A stretch of 64,000 nucleotides of DNA from Chromobacterium vaccinii (GTDB lineage: Bacteria > Pseudomonadota > Gammaproteobacteria > Burkholderiales > Chromobacteriaceae). The stretch is taken from assembly GCF_000971335.1 (NCBI RefSeq), contig NZ_JZJL01000004.1, positions 1 to 64,000 of the forward strand. The letters are read 5' to 3'. The position numbers were made by a program, and so were the translations under genes. Numbering within the stretch: the stretch's first letter is position 1; every line of letters begins with the position of its first letter. The notes below the pieces were generated by a model that saw only the letters and a list, made by a program, of their open reading frames with translations, was not told the DNA's origin and made no database searches. Positions 1 to 9,125 of the stretch are shown one piece after another.

Positions 1-471
1 GTTGCCGGCGGGCGCGGACGGCGCTGCGGGGGCGGGGGCCGCGGCGGCCGGCTCCGCTGGAGCTTCGGCAGTGACGGGCTGGCCGGCAAGCGCGGCGTCA
101 AGCGCGGCGAGCACGCGGGCGTCCGCGTCGCCGGGCATCAAGCCTTGGCCCAGCGTGCCGAACATGTCGCGGACAATGCCGGTGGCGTCGAGAATCACAT
201 CCATCACTTCCGACGTGATGTGCATTTCTCCGTTGCGCAGCTTGTCGAACAGGTTTTCCGTGCGGTGGCACAAATTCACCATCGGGATGACGTTGAGGAA
301 ACCTGCGCCGCCCTTGATGGTATGGAAGCCGCGGAAGATGTCATTGAGCAGAGCCTTGTCTTCCGGGCGCTTTTCAAGTTCGACCAGCTTGTTGTCCACA
401 TCGGACAGGAGGTCGGTAGACTCCATCAGGAAGTCACCTAGCAACTCTTCCATGCCGCCAAATTCGCTCAT
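1..471 (-). CDS. cheA: Chemotaxis histidine kinase CheA, N-terminal part (runs off the left edge)
   Basis: This is the start of a CheA kinase, which autophosphorylates on a histidine in its P1 (HPt) domain and passes phosphate to CheY and CheB. The visible 157 codons hold the P1 domain with the phosphorylation motif FHTIKGGAGF, placing the phospho-histidine at residue 50. An Ala/Pro-rich linker then begins at about residue 135. The frame is open to base 1, so the P2 to P5 domains lie outside the window. The start is ATG, 42 nt after the cheZ stop, so it reads as the last visible gene of the cheV-cheV-cheY-cheZ-cheA set. A second, distinct cheA lies further right. Confidence 0.93.
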   Translation of the reverse strand, partial: MSEFGGMEELLGDFLMESTDLLSDVDNKLVELEKRPEDKALLNDIFRGFHTIKGGAGFLNVIPMVNLCHRTENLFDKLRNGEMHITSEVMDVILDATGIVRDMFGTLGQGLMPGDADARVLAALDAALAGQPVTAEAPAEPAAAAPAPAAPSAPAGN

Positions 472-513
472 TTTTCCACCCCACGCGTTCTGCGTTGTCT
501 TGCTTGCGTTGCT

Positions 514-1278
514 TTAGAAGCCCAGGCTTTCCAGCAGGTCGTCCACTTGCTGCTGGCTGTTCACCACATCGGTCCTGCCTTCCGGATTGATGACCGGACC
601 GTTGAGCAGGCTGGTATTCAGCTCTCCCTTCTTTTCATCGGGGGAGAACTCAATCAGGAAACTGACCAACTCGGTTTCCAGGATCTTGACCATGCCCATC
701 ATTTTTTTGATCACTTGGCCGGTCAGGTCCTGAAAGTCCTGAGCCATGACGATTTCAAGCAGCTGGGCATTGGTAGCCTGGGTTTGATTGGGCACGTCTT
801 TCAAATACAGCTGGGTTTCGGCAGCCAGGTTTTTGAACTCTTCGATGCTCAGCAGATTGGCGAACAGCTTTTCCCAGCGCTCGCTCAGCGCCGCGGCCCG
901 GCTTTCCAGTTTGTCCTGGAATGGCTTGGCGATATCGGTGGCGTTCAGCACGCGTTCTGCCGAGTTTTCAGTCAGCGTGGCGATGTAGGCCAGGCGGTCT
1001 TTCGCGTCGGGAATGGTTTCAGCCACTTTTTCCAGCGACTTGTCGTAGCCCAGATCGCGCAGGGCGTCGTGCATCTTGCGGGTCATCTGTCCGATATGCT
1101 CATACATCGTCGAAGGACTGGTCTCGCTCGAGAACAATTTGGCACCAGCCTCTTCGCCTGCGGGGGCAGCAGCGGCGGGCGGTTCGGGTTCGCTACCTTG
1201 CTGCTGGGCGATGCTGTTGAACAGCGCCTCCAGTTCCGGCGAGTCTCCGTTCTCCATAATATGGTCCGGCACGTTCAA
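514..1278 (-). CDS. cheZ: CheY-P phosphatase CheZ
   Basis: A 254 aa protein with the CheZ signature. It speeds dephosphorylation of CheY-P in the cytoplasm and so ends the motor signal. The central helix carries QDFQDLTGQ; Asp184 and Gln188 match the Asp143 and Gln147 of E. coli CheZ that act in catalysis. The last residues, QQQVDDLLESLGF, match the CheY-binding C-terminal peptide. It lies between cheY and cheA in one orientation. The N-terminal 45 residues are Ala/Pro/Glu-rich and longer than in E. coli (about 214 aa). The start could also be the internal ATG at residue 8. Confidence 0.95.
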   Translation of the reverse strand: MNVPDHIMENGDSPELEALFNSIAQQQGSEPEPPAAAAPAGEEAGAKLFSSETSPSTMYEHIGQMTRKMHDALRDLGYDKSLEKVAETIPDAKDRLAYIATLTENSAERVLNATDIAKPFQDKLESRAAALSERWEKLFANLLSIEEFKNLAAETQLYLKDVPNQTQATNAQLLEIVMAQDFQDLTGQVIKKMMGMVKILETELVSFLIEFSPDEKKGELNTSLLNGPVINPEGRTDVVNSQQQVDDLLESLGF

Positions 1279-1316
1279 TCCTCCTCAATGCAAATGCGGG
1301 CAACCTTGCGCGATGC

Positions 1317-1712
1317 TCAGGCTGGTTTGTTCATGTTCTGGAAGATTTTGCTCATCTTCTCTTCCATGGTGGCGGCGGTGAACGGTTTTACGATGTAGCC
1401 GCTGGCACCAGCCATGGCCGCCTCGATGATGTTTTCTCTTTTGGCCTCGGCGGTGATCATCATGAACGGCAGATGCTTCAGTTGGGGATCCGCCCGCACT
1501 GCTTTGAGGAGCTCGATGCCCGTCATATTGGGCATGTTCCAGTCGGAGACGACGAAGTCGAAGCTTTGGGTTTTCAGCTTGTGCAGCGCGACCTGGCCGT
1601 CTTCGGCCTCGTCGACGTTGGTGAAGCCCAACTCTTTCAACAGGTTGCGGACGATTCTGCGCATGGTGGAGAAGTCGTCCACGACCAGGAATCGCATATT
1701 CTTGTCTGACAT
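1317..1712 (-). CDS. cheY: Chemotaxis response regulator CheY (motor-binding type)
   Basis: A 131 aa single receiver domain. Phosphorylated by CheA, it binds the flagellar switch. The acidic pocket [10 protein letters not shown], the phospho-acceptor Asp57 in [12 protein letters not shown], Thr87 and Lys109 (YIVKPF) are all present. The WNMPNMDG-like stretch resembles E. coli CheY closely. It sits directly upstream of cheZ, which fits its role as the phosphatase substrate. The second CheY of the window is more divergent around the phosphorylation site (TDQNMPGMDG). Confidence 0.96.
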   Translation of the reverse strand: MSDKNMRFLVVDDFSTMRRIVRNLLKELGFTNVDEAEDGQVALHKLKTQSFDFVVSDWNMPNMTGIELLKAVRADPQLKHLPFMMITAEAKRENIIEAAMAGASGYIVKPFTAATMEEKMSKIFQNMNKPA

Positions 1713-1763
1713 CGAGGTATATCCTGAATTATCTATGTTCCATCAAGGCGCACATTGTAGCGA

Positions 1764-2705
1764 CTACCTTTGCAGGAATGGAATCAAAGTTTCTGCCAGT
1801 ACGCCCGGGTCGAACTTGGCAACGTAGGAATCCACCCCGACACTGGAGCCCATTGCGCGGTTGGCGTTGGACGACAGCGACGAGTGCATGATCACCGGAA
1901 TGCCCTTGAAACGCTGATCGGATTTGATCAGCTTGGTCAGCACGTAGCCGTCCATTTCCGGCATTTCGGCATCGACCAAAATGATTTTCAGGTAGTCGTG
2001 CAGGCATTCTCCATCGGCCCAGTTTCGGCCGGCCAGCACTTGCAGGCGATCCCAGGCTTCGCGGCCGTTGGTCGCCTGCTGGAATTTGATGCCCATCTTT
2101 TCCAGCACGCCGGTGATTTCCTTGCGGGCGACCACCGAGTCGTCGACGAAGAAGATGTACTGGTCGGTTTCCAGCTGGGCGGTGGGCACATCGGGCAGCC
2201 GGGGCTCGCCGACTACGCTGGCCAGGATCTGTTCGACGTCCAGAATGGAAACTAGCTTGCCATTTTCCAGTTCGGTAACCGCAGTGATCAGGGTTTGATT
2301 GGTGCCGGCTGCCGCCATGATGTTTTCCGGCGCCCGAACCTTGTCCCAATCGACGCGGATGATGCGGTCAACCGAGTCCACCAGAAAAGCTTGAGTGCTC
2401 TTGTTGAACTCGGTGACGATCATCGTGTCGAACTTGCTGCCACCGTGGTCATGGCCGATGAACTTGGCCAGCGAGATCACCGGGATGATATTGCCGCGCA
2501 GCGACAGCACCCCTTCCACCCCGAACGGCATATTGGGCGTTTTGGTGATGGTCGGCGTCTGCGAGACCTCGCGCACCTTGAACACATTGATGCCGAATGT
2601 TTCGCGCGTTCCCAGCGAGAACAGCAGAATCTCCATCTTGTTGGAGCCGGCTAGCTTGGTCCTGGCGTCAACACTGGCGAGCAAGGAGGCGTCGGTGCTA
2701 GGCAT
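1764..2705 (-). CDS. cheV: Chemotaxis coupling protein CheV (CheW-receiver fusion), copy 1
   Basis: A 313 aa protein with a CheW-like domain (about residues 15-160) fused to a receiver domain (about 180-310). CheV couples receptors to CheA, and its receiver is thought to tune adaptation. The CheW part shows LSLRGNIIPVISLAKFIG; the receiver shows FVDDSVVARKEI and the acceptor segment ILVDAEMPEMDG. It lies 39 nt downstream of a second, clearly paralogous cheV in the same orientation, which suggests local duplication. It starts at ATG with a purine-rich GGGATA upstream. Confidence 0.94.
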   Translation of the reverse strand: MPSTDASLLASVDARTKLAGSNKMEILLFSLGTRETFGINVFKVREVSQTPTITKTPNMPFGVEGVLSLRGNIIPVISLAKFIGHDHGGSKFDTMIVTEFNKSTQAFLVDSVDRIIRVDWDKVRAPENIMAAAGTNQTLITAVTELENGKLVSILDVEQILASVVGEPRLPDVPTAQLETDQYIFFVDDSVVARKEITGVLEKMGIKFQQATNGREAWDRLQVLAGRNWADGECLHDYLKIILVDAEMPEMDGYVLTKLIKSDQRFKGIPVIMHSSLSSNANRAMGSSVGVDSYVAKFDPGVLAETLIPFLQR

Positions 2706-2744
2706 GTCGTATCCCTATCCCTTGAAAATCTTGAAGAAGGCCTG

Positions 2745-3698
2745 TTAGTTGCTGGGTTCCAGTTTCAGCATCTGGCGCAGCTTGCTGGCGAGCTTCTGCG
2801 GTTCAAACTTTGATACATAGGCGTCCACGCCGACGGATTCTCCCAGTTTCTGGTTGGACGAACCGGAAAGCGAGGAGTGCATCAGCACCGGAATGCCGGC
2901 GAAGCGCGGGTCGCTCTTGATCATCTTGGTCAGCATATAGCCGTCCATCTCAGGCATTTCCACGTCGGTCAGCACCAGGTGCAGCTCGTCGGACAGCTTG
3001 CGTCCGGCGGCTTCCGCCTGCTGAGCCATCTTCTGCAGATCTTCCCAGCCGCGCATGCCGTTGATCGCCGAGGTGTAGCGGATGTTCATCACTTCCAGCG
3101 TGCGCTCGATCTGCTTGCGGGCGACTGCGCTGTCGTCGGCGAAGAAGATGCGGCGGTCTTCCTTGACCGGCTCGATATTGATGAAGCTGTGGCCGTCGTC
3201 GATGATGCTGGTTTCCGCCAGCACCTTTTCCACGTCCATCATCATCACCAGCGTGCCGTTGTCCAGCTCGGTGACAGCGGTCACCAGGCCGGCCATGCGG
3301 TTGGTGATCATGTCCGGCGGCACGCGCATCGCAGACCAATCCAGGCGAAGAATGGTGTCCACGGCTTCAACCAGGAAACCCTGGGTATGACCGTTGTACT
3401 CGGTAACGATCATGATTTCCGGGCGATTGCTGGTCACGATACCGGAGTATTTGGCCAAGTCGATCACGGGAACCAGCGCGCCACGCAGGCTGACCATGCC
3501 TTCCACCGAAGAGGGCATTTCCGGAGCCGAGGTAATCTCCGGGGTGCGCATCACTTCGCGGACCTTGAATACGTTGATACCAAAAATTTCTTTGCGACCG
3601 GTACGCTGGTCATGCCCCAAGGAGAACAGAAGGATTTCCAGCTTGTTGGTGCCTGCCAGTTTGGTTCTGGCGTCGATTTTTTTGAGAAGCTCTGACAC
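2745..3698 (-). CDS. cheV: Chemotaxis coupling protein CheV (CheW-receiver fusion), copy 2
   Basis: About 317 aa, with the same CheW plus receiver layout as its neighbour: VSLRGALVPVIDLAKYSG in the coupling domain and FADDSAVARKQI with VLTDVEMPEMDG in the receiver. A longer reading starts at a GTG four codons upstream (3710). I prefer the GTG at 3698, because GGAGG lies five bases before it and overlaps the codons that the longer form would use. It is the first gene of the minus-strand chemotaxis set and diverges from the histidine kinase gene across about 160 bp. Confidence 0.93.
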   Translation of the reverse strand: MSELLKKIDARTKLAGTNKLEILLFSLGHDQRTGRKEIFGINVFKVREVMRTPEITSAPEMPSSVEGMVSLRGALVPVIDLAKYSGIVTSNRPEIMIVTEYNGHTQGFLVEAVDTILRLDWSAMRVPPDMITNRMAGLVTAVTELDNGTLVMMMDVEKVLAETSIIDDGHSFINIEPVKEDRRIFFADDSAVARKQIERTLEVMNIRYTSAINGMRGWEDLQKMAQQAEAAGRKLSDELHLVLTDVEMPEMDGYMLTKMIKSDPRFAGIPVLMHSSLSGSSNQKLGESVGVDAYVSKFEPQKLASKLRQMLKLEPSN

Positions 3699-3865
3699 AG
3701 AAACCTCCACAGCATCTTTTGAAATGGCGCACTACTTCCCTTTATACGCCAGATATTGGTTTTTCCCGTTTTTTTTGCTCTTGGCGACGTCAACTGCATG
3801 TTGGCGCGCTATGGGCTGATCATTATCATACCGTTTAAGTGGTTTTTACAAATGACAGTGAAGCG
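3699..3865. promoter_or_regulatory. Divergent intergenic region between cheV and the FleS-like kinase
   Basis: About 160 bp separate the two divergent gene sets and must hold both promoters. The region is AT-richer than its surroundings and contains T and A tracts. I could not fit a convincing sigma-28 or sigma-54 promoter. The nearest sigma-28 match on the minus strand has a spacer two bases too long. Confidence 0.4.
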
Positions 3866-5032
3866 ATGCCTACTATGGTTTCAAGCCTGAAGGATCAGCA
3901 GCAGCTCGAGGCCGCGTTCGAACAATTCAATGCGGTTTCCAGTCAACTCATTGATGCATATAGACAACTTGAGGTTCAGGTCAATGTTTTGAACGCCCAG
4001 CTGGATGAGGCGAACAGTCAGTTGCGAAAACAGCGCGATGAGAATGCCGAGCTCGCCGAACGACTGGCGTCGTTGCTCAAGATGCTGCCGGCAGGCGTGG
4101 TGGAGCTATCGCCGGAAGGCCGGGTGACCGCTGAGAATCTGGCGGCGGAGTCTCTGCTAAGTGGTTGTTATATAGGGGAAGAGTGGGGCGGTTTGCTGGG
4201 GCGCTTGCTGAGTCAGGAGGCGGATGGCAGCTTCGCTCTGGGCGGAGATGGCGAGTCCAGGCGTTTGACGCTGCAGTATCAGGACCTGCCGGCGTCGGGC
4301 GGGCGAATTGTGCTTATTCACGACGTGACCCGGCTGCATCAACTCAATAGCGAGCTCGCTCAGCAGCAGAATCTGGCGTCTATGGGCAGCATGGCGGCAT
4401 CGCTGGCGCATCAGCTGCGCACGCCGCTGGCCAGCGCAATGTTGTATACGGCCAACTTGAAGCAGGATATTCCCCGTCCGGAAGACCGGGCGCGCTTTGT
4501 CGACAAGAGCTTGGCGCGGATGCGGGCTCTGGAGGGGCTGATCCAGAACATGCTGGGGTTCGTGCGCGGCCAGGTGTCGTCGTTGGAGACGGCGAAAGTG
4601 GCGCCGCTGCTGGAGGATGTTTGCGCGGTGCTGGCGCCGCAATGTCATGACAAAGGTGTGTTTTTTGATTGCAATCTGCCCGCCGATTCTGCCATAACGG
4701 TCTTGATAGACCGCAAGGCGCTGCAGGGAGCATTGATCAATCTGCTGGAAAACGCTTTGCAGTTCGCGTCGCCCGGCGGAAGGGTCGGTTTGGCGGTGGC
4801 CCCCGATGGCGATGACGTCGTATTCCGTGTCGATGACGATGGCCCGGGGGTGGACGACGCGGTGCGGGAGCGGATTTTCGAACCATTCTTCACGCAGCGT
4901 CCCGGCGGAACTGGCCTGGGACTGGCGATCGTGAAGAAGGTGGCTGAAGAGTTGGGGGGAAGTGTACGTTGTTACAACAAGGTGGCGGGCGGCGCCTGTT
5001 TCGAATTGAGGCTGCCGGCATCCCGGGAGTGA
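3866..5032 (+). CDS. FleS/FlrB-like sensor histidine kinase
   Basis: About 388 aa, soluble with no membrane segment. An N-terminal coiled coil (residues 5-70) leads into a small PAS-like region (KMLPAGVVELSPEGRV), a HisKA domain with His182 in SLAHQLRTPLAS, and a HATPase domain with N box (LINLLENALQF), G1 (DDDGPGV) and G2 (GGTGLGLAIV). This layout matches FleS/FlrB, which phosphorylates the flagellar activator FleR/FlrC in other bacteria. No such regulator gene is next to it; a STAS gene follows instead. An upstream GTG at 3839 extends the frame, but ATG 3866 or 3875 is more likely. The flagellar role is inferred. Confidence 0.8.
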   Translation: MPTMVSSLKDQQQLEAAFEQFNAVSSQLIDAYRQLEVQVNVLNAQLDEANSQLRKQRDENAELAERLASLLKMLPAGVVELSPEGRVTAENLAAESLLSGCYIGEEWGGLLGRLLSQEADGSFALGGDGESRRLTLQYQDLPASGGRIVLIHDVTRLHQLNSELAQQQNLASMGSMAASLAHQLRTPLASAMLYTANLKQDIPRPEDRARFVDKSLARMRALEGLIQNMLGFVRGQVSSLETAKVAPLLEDVCAVLAPQCHDKGVFFDCNLPADSAITVLIDRKALQGALINLLENALQFASPGGRVGLAVAPDGDDVVFRVDDDGPGVDDAVRERIFEPFFTQRPGGTGLGLAIVKKVAEELGGSVRCYNKVAGGACFELRLPASRE

Positions 5033-5097
5033 GGCCGGATGCGGCAGAGGCGCCCGTTCAATTTGTCAGCGAACCTATGGAAAGCCGAGGATCAGTG

Positions 5098-5412
5098 ATG
5101 AGACCGATAGTCAAAGTCGAGGGGAGTGTCGGGAAGATGGTGCTGATTGGGCAGTTTGATTTCAACCTGCACAAGGAATTCCGCCAAGCCAGCCAGGAAT
5201 TGCTGGACACCCCCGATGTTCAGGAAATCCAGGTCGATTTCGATCAGGTGCCGTTTCTTGACAGCTCCGCGCTGGGCATGTTGTTGCTGCTGAAGGAACG
5301 GGCTGCGGGACAGAAGAAAACGATGGTGCTGGTCAATTGCCGGGAAGCGGTGATGCAGGTCTTCGAGATCGCCTGCTTCAACAAGATGTTCACGATCCGG
5401 CCGGCGGCCTGA
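5098..5412 (+). CDS. STAS-domain protein (anti-sigma-factor-antagonist type)
   Basis: About 104 aa forming a single STAS domain, with the segment QVDFDQVPFLDSSALGMLLL. The Ser in LDSSALG aligns with the serine phosphorylated in SpoIIAA-like antagonists. Such proteins act by binding a partner kinase or anti-sigma factor. The ATG at 5098 has GAGGATC a suitable distance upstream; an ATG at 5077 is also in frame. It follows the FleS-like kinase by 65 nt. No SpoIIAB-type kinase or PP2C gene is visible nearby, so its partner is unknown. Similar STAS genes occur in chemotaxis and flagellar clusters of other proteobacteria. Confidence 0.85.
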   Translation: MRPIVKVEGSVGKMVLIGQFDFNLHKEFRQASQELLDTPDVQEIQVDFDQVPFLDSSALGMLLLLKERAAGQKKTMVLVNCREAVMQVFEIACFNKMFTIRPAA

Positions 5413-5935
5413 GCATGGCCATTGCTTGCGCCGCCGTCGGCATGCTTGAGCGGCGCGCGAGCGTTTCTTCCTTGTGCTTCTAGCCCGGTCTCGGGCGCAG
5501 GGCCAGAGGCGCTTTCTGGCGCAGCCAAAGCGTTATCACGGCTGCGGGTTTGCGGCTTTAGGTTTTGCCGGGAATGCCTGTTTTCTGTCGCTGAGACATG
5601 CCATCCGCGCAAAATTCTTGATTTTCAGCATATGCCGCTTGATTCGCCCGTCTTTATGGTTGATCACGTAATTAAAGGCGACAGCGGGTTCGGAGCGCTC
5701 GGTTATTCATTCGGGGAGGCGGATGGCAGGTCAGCCTCATTGTGTTGTTCCGATAGTGTCGTTGAAGATTGATGACATTGAGGTGACGCGCCAGCATGTG
5801 TTGGCAGGCCGCTGCTTGCTTTCCGGACCGGGGACGATCCCGATGATTGTCCCCACCGGCACGGCTGGTCTGGTGGAAGCCGTGCACATGGGGCCGTGTG
5901 TATTTCAACCGGAGTCTCTCGATAGCGGGAACGCC
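5413..5935. other. Non-coding stretch between the STAS gene and cheY
   Basis: About 520 bp without a gene I can support. The cheY frame stays open for 71 codons upstream of its ATG, but the translated extension matches no receiver N-terminus I know. No terminator with a T tract is clear. A stretch near 5800 resembles a sigma-54 promoter but its GG/GC spacing is one base off. The region may hold a promoter for the second chemotaxis set. Confidence 0.4.
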
Positions 5936-6301
5936 ATGCCTAAGAAAATTCTCACGGTGGACGACTCCGCGTCGATTCGCCAAATGGTCAGTTTCACGCT
6001 GAAGAGTGCCGGCTATGACGTGGCGGAGGCGGTGGACGGCAACGCAGGCTTGAGCAAGGCGCAGGGCACGCAGTTCGATCTGGTTCTGACCGACCAGAAC
6101 ATGCCGGGCATGGATGGGTTGACGCTGATCCGTTCGCTGCGCAAGCAACCCTCCTACAACGCCACCCCTATCCTGATGCTGACTACTGAGTCCAGCGATC
6201 AGATGAAGGCGCTGGGCAGGGCCGCTGGCGCTTCCGGCTGGCTGGTCAAGCCCTTCGATCCGCAGAAGCTGTTGGACGTCGTGAAGCGCCTGGTCGGCTA
6301 A
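5936..6301 (+). CDS. cheY: CheY-like response regulator, second chemotaxis set
   Basis: A 121 aa receiver domain. Acidic residues Asp9 and Asp10, acceptor Asp53 (LVLTDQNMPGMDG), Thr83 and Lys105 (WLVKPF) are all present. I chose the ATG that begins MPKKILTVDDS because it matches the usual CheY N-terminus and has GGGAA five bases upstream; a longer in-frame reading from 5723 is unlikely. It lies 27 nt before the second cheA. The acceptor loop differs from the motor-type CheY at the left, so it may serve as a phosphate sink or drive another output; this is inference. Confidence 0.93.
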   Translation: MPKKILTVDDSASIRQMVSFTLKSAGYDVAEAVDGNAGLSKAQGTQFDLVLTDQNMPGMDGLTLIRSLRKQPSYNATPILMLTTESSDQMKALGRAAGASGWLVKPFDPQKLLDVVKRLVG

Positions 6302-6328
6302 CGCGGCCATCGCCAAGAGGGGACGATT

Positions 6329-8581
6329 GTGACGATCGATATGTCCCAGTTTCACCAAGTATTCTTCGACGAGGCGGAAGAGCATCTGGCCACGATGGAG
6401 TCGCTTCTGTTGGCGATGGATGTGGCTCAGCCGGAACAAGAAGATCTTCATGCGATATTCCGAGCCGCCCATTCGATCAAGGGCGGCGCCGCCACTTTCG
6501 GCTTCGCCGAGATGGCCGAACTGACCCATGTGTTGGAAAACCTGCTGGACAGGGTGCGCAAAGGCGCGATGGAGCTGACGGCGCAGATGGTGGATGCCTT
6601 TCTGCAGGCTAAAGACGCGCTGCAGGCGATGCTGGTCGCGTATAAAAACGGCGAGGCGCTGGATGGCGAGCGGCGGGGCGAAATTCAACGGCGCCTGGAA
6701 GAGATGGAAGGCCGGGCGGCGGAAATTAGCGTCCCGGCGTCCGCGCAGGAAACCATCCAGGCGGCGGAGTCGCTATGGACGCTGTTTCTCGAACTGACGC
6801 CCGCCGCTGGCCAGGATATTCATCCCTTGTTGGCGAATCTGGCGGCGCAGGGCGATCTGACCATCGTGCAGGAGGGCCGGCTGGATGACGAGCTGCCCTG
6901 GGTGGCGGTATTCACCTCGTCTCTGGCCGCGGACGAGGTCGCCGAGTCGCTGGCGTTCTCGCTGTCTCCGGAGCAGTTCCGCGTCAGTGTGGATCGTTGC
7001 GGCGAAGGCGGGGATGAGTACGGCTTTTTCCTGCCGGATGATCGCGTGGAGCCAGGCGCGCGCGGGGTGGCCGGAGGCGTGTCCTATGTGGATGAGGATG
7101 GCGGTTTCGGCTTGTTCGAGCCGCTGCCCGGGCTGCATGCGCCAGGCGAGGATGCCGGATCGCAGAGGCTGGCGCAGATGGAGAGCGACGGCAGCTTCGG
7201 TTTGTTCGAACCGTTGACTGCTCCAGGCAAGGGGGACGCGAAGGATCTCGAGGGCGATGGCTTCGGCTTGTTCGGCGGCGCGCCGGGCGTGGGCGTCGAA
7301 AAGGCGCCTGATGCCGCGTCTTCGGAGGCGAAGCCGGCAGCGCCGGCGCGGCCGCAGCTGGACAAGGGCGCAGCCGCGGGTGAGAACTCGATCCGGGTCA
7401 ATATCGAGAAAGTCGACATGCTGCTGAATCTGGTAGGCGAGCTGGTGATCACCCAGTCCATGCTGATGCAGTCCGGCAGCGCGCTGGACCCGGTGGAGCA
7501 TGAACGCCTGCTCAACGGCATCAGTTCACTGCAGCGCAACTCGCGCGAACTGCAGGAAGCGGTAATGTCCATCCGCATGACGCCCATCGCCTTCGTGTTC
7601 AACCGCTTCCCCCGCGTAGTCCGCGATCTGGCAGGCAAGCTGGGGAAACAGATCGACCTGAAAATGGTGGGCGAGAACACCGAGCTGGACAAGGGCTTCA
7701 TCGAAAAACTATCCGACCCTTTGACCCACCTGGTGCGCAACAGCCTGGACCACGGCATCGAGCCGCCGGACGCGCGGGTGGCCAAGGGCAAGTCGCCGGC
7801 CGGCCGGCTGACGCTGCGGGCTTTCCACCAGGGCGGCAGCATTGTGATCGAGGTCAGCGACGACGGCGCGGGGCTTAGCCGCGAACGCATCCTGGCCAAG
7901 GCGCGCGAGCGCGGCATGCCGGTCAGCGACAATATGTCCGATGCCGAAGTGTGGGGGCTGATCTTCGAGGCCGGCTTCTCCACCGCGGCTGAAGTGACCG
8001 ACGTGTCCGGCCGCGGGGTGGGCATGGACGTGGTCAAGCGCAACATCCAGAACATGGGCGGCCGGATCGAGATCGACTCCATGGCCGATGTCGGCACCAC
8101 GATGAGCATACGGCTGCCGCTGACGCTGGCGATCATGGACGGCATGTCGGTTAGGGTGGGGCACGAGATCTACGTATTGCCGCTGGGCTTCATCCTGGAG
8201 TCGCTGCAGCCTGAGCCCGCGGCGATCAAGACGGTGGCCGGGCGCGGCGAAGTGGTGCACATCCGCGGCGAATACTTGCCCATCGTCGCGCTGGGGCGGT
8301 ATTTCAATGTGGGCACGGCCAGGCTGCGGGCGGACGAGGGCATTCTGGTGATCGTGGAGGCGTCCGGCGCCAGGGTGGCCTTGCTGGTGGACGATCTGAT
8401 CGGGCAGCAGCAGTTCGTGGTGAAGAATCTGGAAACCAACTACCGCAAGGTGGATGGCTTGTCCGGCGCCACGATATTGGGGGATGGACAGGTGGCGTTG
8501 ATCCTCGACATTTCCACCATCGCCCGCAGCAACAGCGGCCCGCGCGGATCGGCCGCGCAGATGGCGGCCGCCGCGGAATGA
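6329..8581 (+). CDS. cheA: Chemotaxis histidine kinase CheA, second set
   Basis: A 750 aa CheA. The P1 domain has phospho-His48 in [10 protein letters not shown]2-like region follows (about residues 145-235), then a linker with repeated FGLFEPL motifs (about 230-320). The P3 dimer helices ([20 protein letters not shown]), the P4 ATPase domain ([26 protein letters not shown]) and the P5 CheW-like domain (from about 600) complete it. The GTG start has AGAGGGGA six bases upstream and is preferred over the ATG four codons later. It is followed by cheW after 16 nt, and kinase, coupler and receptor are probably co-transcribed. Confidence 0.95.
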   Translation: MTIDMSQFHQVFFDEAEEHLATMESLLLAMDVAQPEQEDLHAIFRAAHSIKGGAATFGFAEMAELTHVLENLLDRVRKGAMELTAQMVDAFLQAKDALQAMLVAYKNGEALDGERRGEIQRRLEEMEGRAAEISVPASAQETIQAAESLWTLFLELTPAAGQDIHPLLANLAAQGDLTIVQEGRLDDELPWVAVFTSSLAADEVAESLAFSLSPEQFRVSVDRCGEGGDEYGFFLPDDRVEPGARGVAGGVSYVDEDGGFGLFEPLPGLHAPGEDAGSQRLAQMESDGSFGLFEPLTAPGKGDAKDLEGDGFGLFGGAPGVGVEKAPDAASSEAKPAAPARPQLDKGAAAGENSIRVNIEKVDMLLNLVGELVITQSMLMQSGSALDPVEHERLLNGISSLQRNSRELQEAVMSIRMTPIAFVFNRFPRVVRDLAGKLGKQIDLKMVGENTELDKGFIEKLSDPLTHLVRNSLDHGIEPPDARVAKGKSPAGRLTLRAFHQGGSIVIEVSDDGAGLSRERILAKARERGMPVSDNMSDAEVWGLIFEAGFSTAAEVTDVSGRGVGMDVVKRNIQNMGGRIEIDSMADVGTTMSIRLPLTLAIMDGMSVRVGHEIYVLPLGFILESLQPEPAAIKTVAGRGEVVHIRGEYLPIVALGRYFNVGTARLRADEGILVIVEASGARVALLVDDLIGQQQFVVKNLETNYRKVDGLSGATILGDGQVALILDISTIARSNSGPRGSAAQMAAAAE

Positions 8582-8597
8582 CAGCCGGAGACGCGAT

Positions 8598-9098
8598 ATG
8601 CAACTGGACAATCTGAGCGATGCCCAAGCGAGGGGCGAGGGCGTCAGAGAGCTGCTGGTGTTCACGCTGGGCAACGAGGAGTACGGCCTGGACATCCTCA
8701 AGGTGCAGGAGATACGCGGCTACGACACGGTCACCCGCATCGCCAACGCGCCGGAGTTCATCAAGGGCGTGATCAACCTGCGCGGCAGCATCGTGCCCAT
8801 CGTCGATCTGCGCCTCAAGTTCGGACTGGGCGAACCGCATTACAACGAGTTCACCGTGGTGATCATCCTCAATATCGGCAAGCGCACGGTCGGCATCGTG
8901 GTGGACGGCGTGTCCGACGTGATCCAGCTGGGCGAGGATGCGATGCGCGCGCCGCCGGAGTTCGGTTCGGCCGTCGATACTGCTTATATCAAAGGGTTGG
9001 GGACGGTGGGGGAACAGATGATCATCGTCGTCGACATCGAGCGTCTGATGCGCAGCGAAGAAATGGCGCTGACCGACGAAGTGGCTGCCCGGGCCTGA
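8598..9098 (+). CDS. cheW: Chemotaxis coupling protein CheW
   Basis: A 166 aa single CheW domain that links the chemoreceptor to CheA at the inner face of the membrane. Diagnostic segments are [39 protein letters not shown] and [10 protein letters not shown]. Its length is that of E. coli CheW (167 aa). It lies 16 nt after cheA and 27 nt before the receptor gene, so the three form one signalling unit. Confidence 0.96.
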   Translation: MQLDNLSDAQARGEGVRELLVFTLGNEEYGLDILKVQEIRGYDTVTRIANAPEFIKGVINLRGSIVPIVDLRLKFGLGEPHYNEFTVVIILNIGKRTVGIVVDGVSDVIQLGEDAMRAPPEFGSAVDTAYIKGLGTVGEQMIIVVDIERLMRSEEMALTDEVAARA

Positions 9099-9125
9099 GG
9101 CCGGGTACCAAGTGGGGAGGGGAGC

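Noticed and set aside
3804-3838. Sigma-28-like promoter on the minus strand before cheV
   Set aside because: TAAA and GCCCATAG are present, but the 17-base spacer is too long and the -10 matches only six of eight bases.
5795-5822. Sigma-54-like promoter (TTGGCAG...TTGCT)
   Set aside because: The GG and GC elements are not at the required spacing; the match is one base off and the flanks are poor.
5723-5935. In-frame 71-codon extension upstream of the second cheY
   Set aside because: The translation matches no receiver extension I know, and a ribosome site stands at the internal ATG that gives the usual CheY start.
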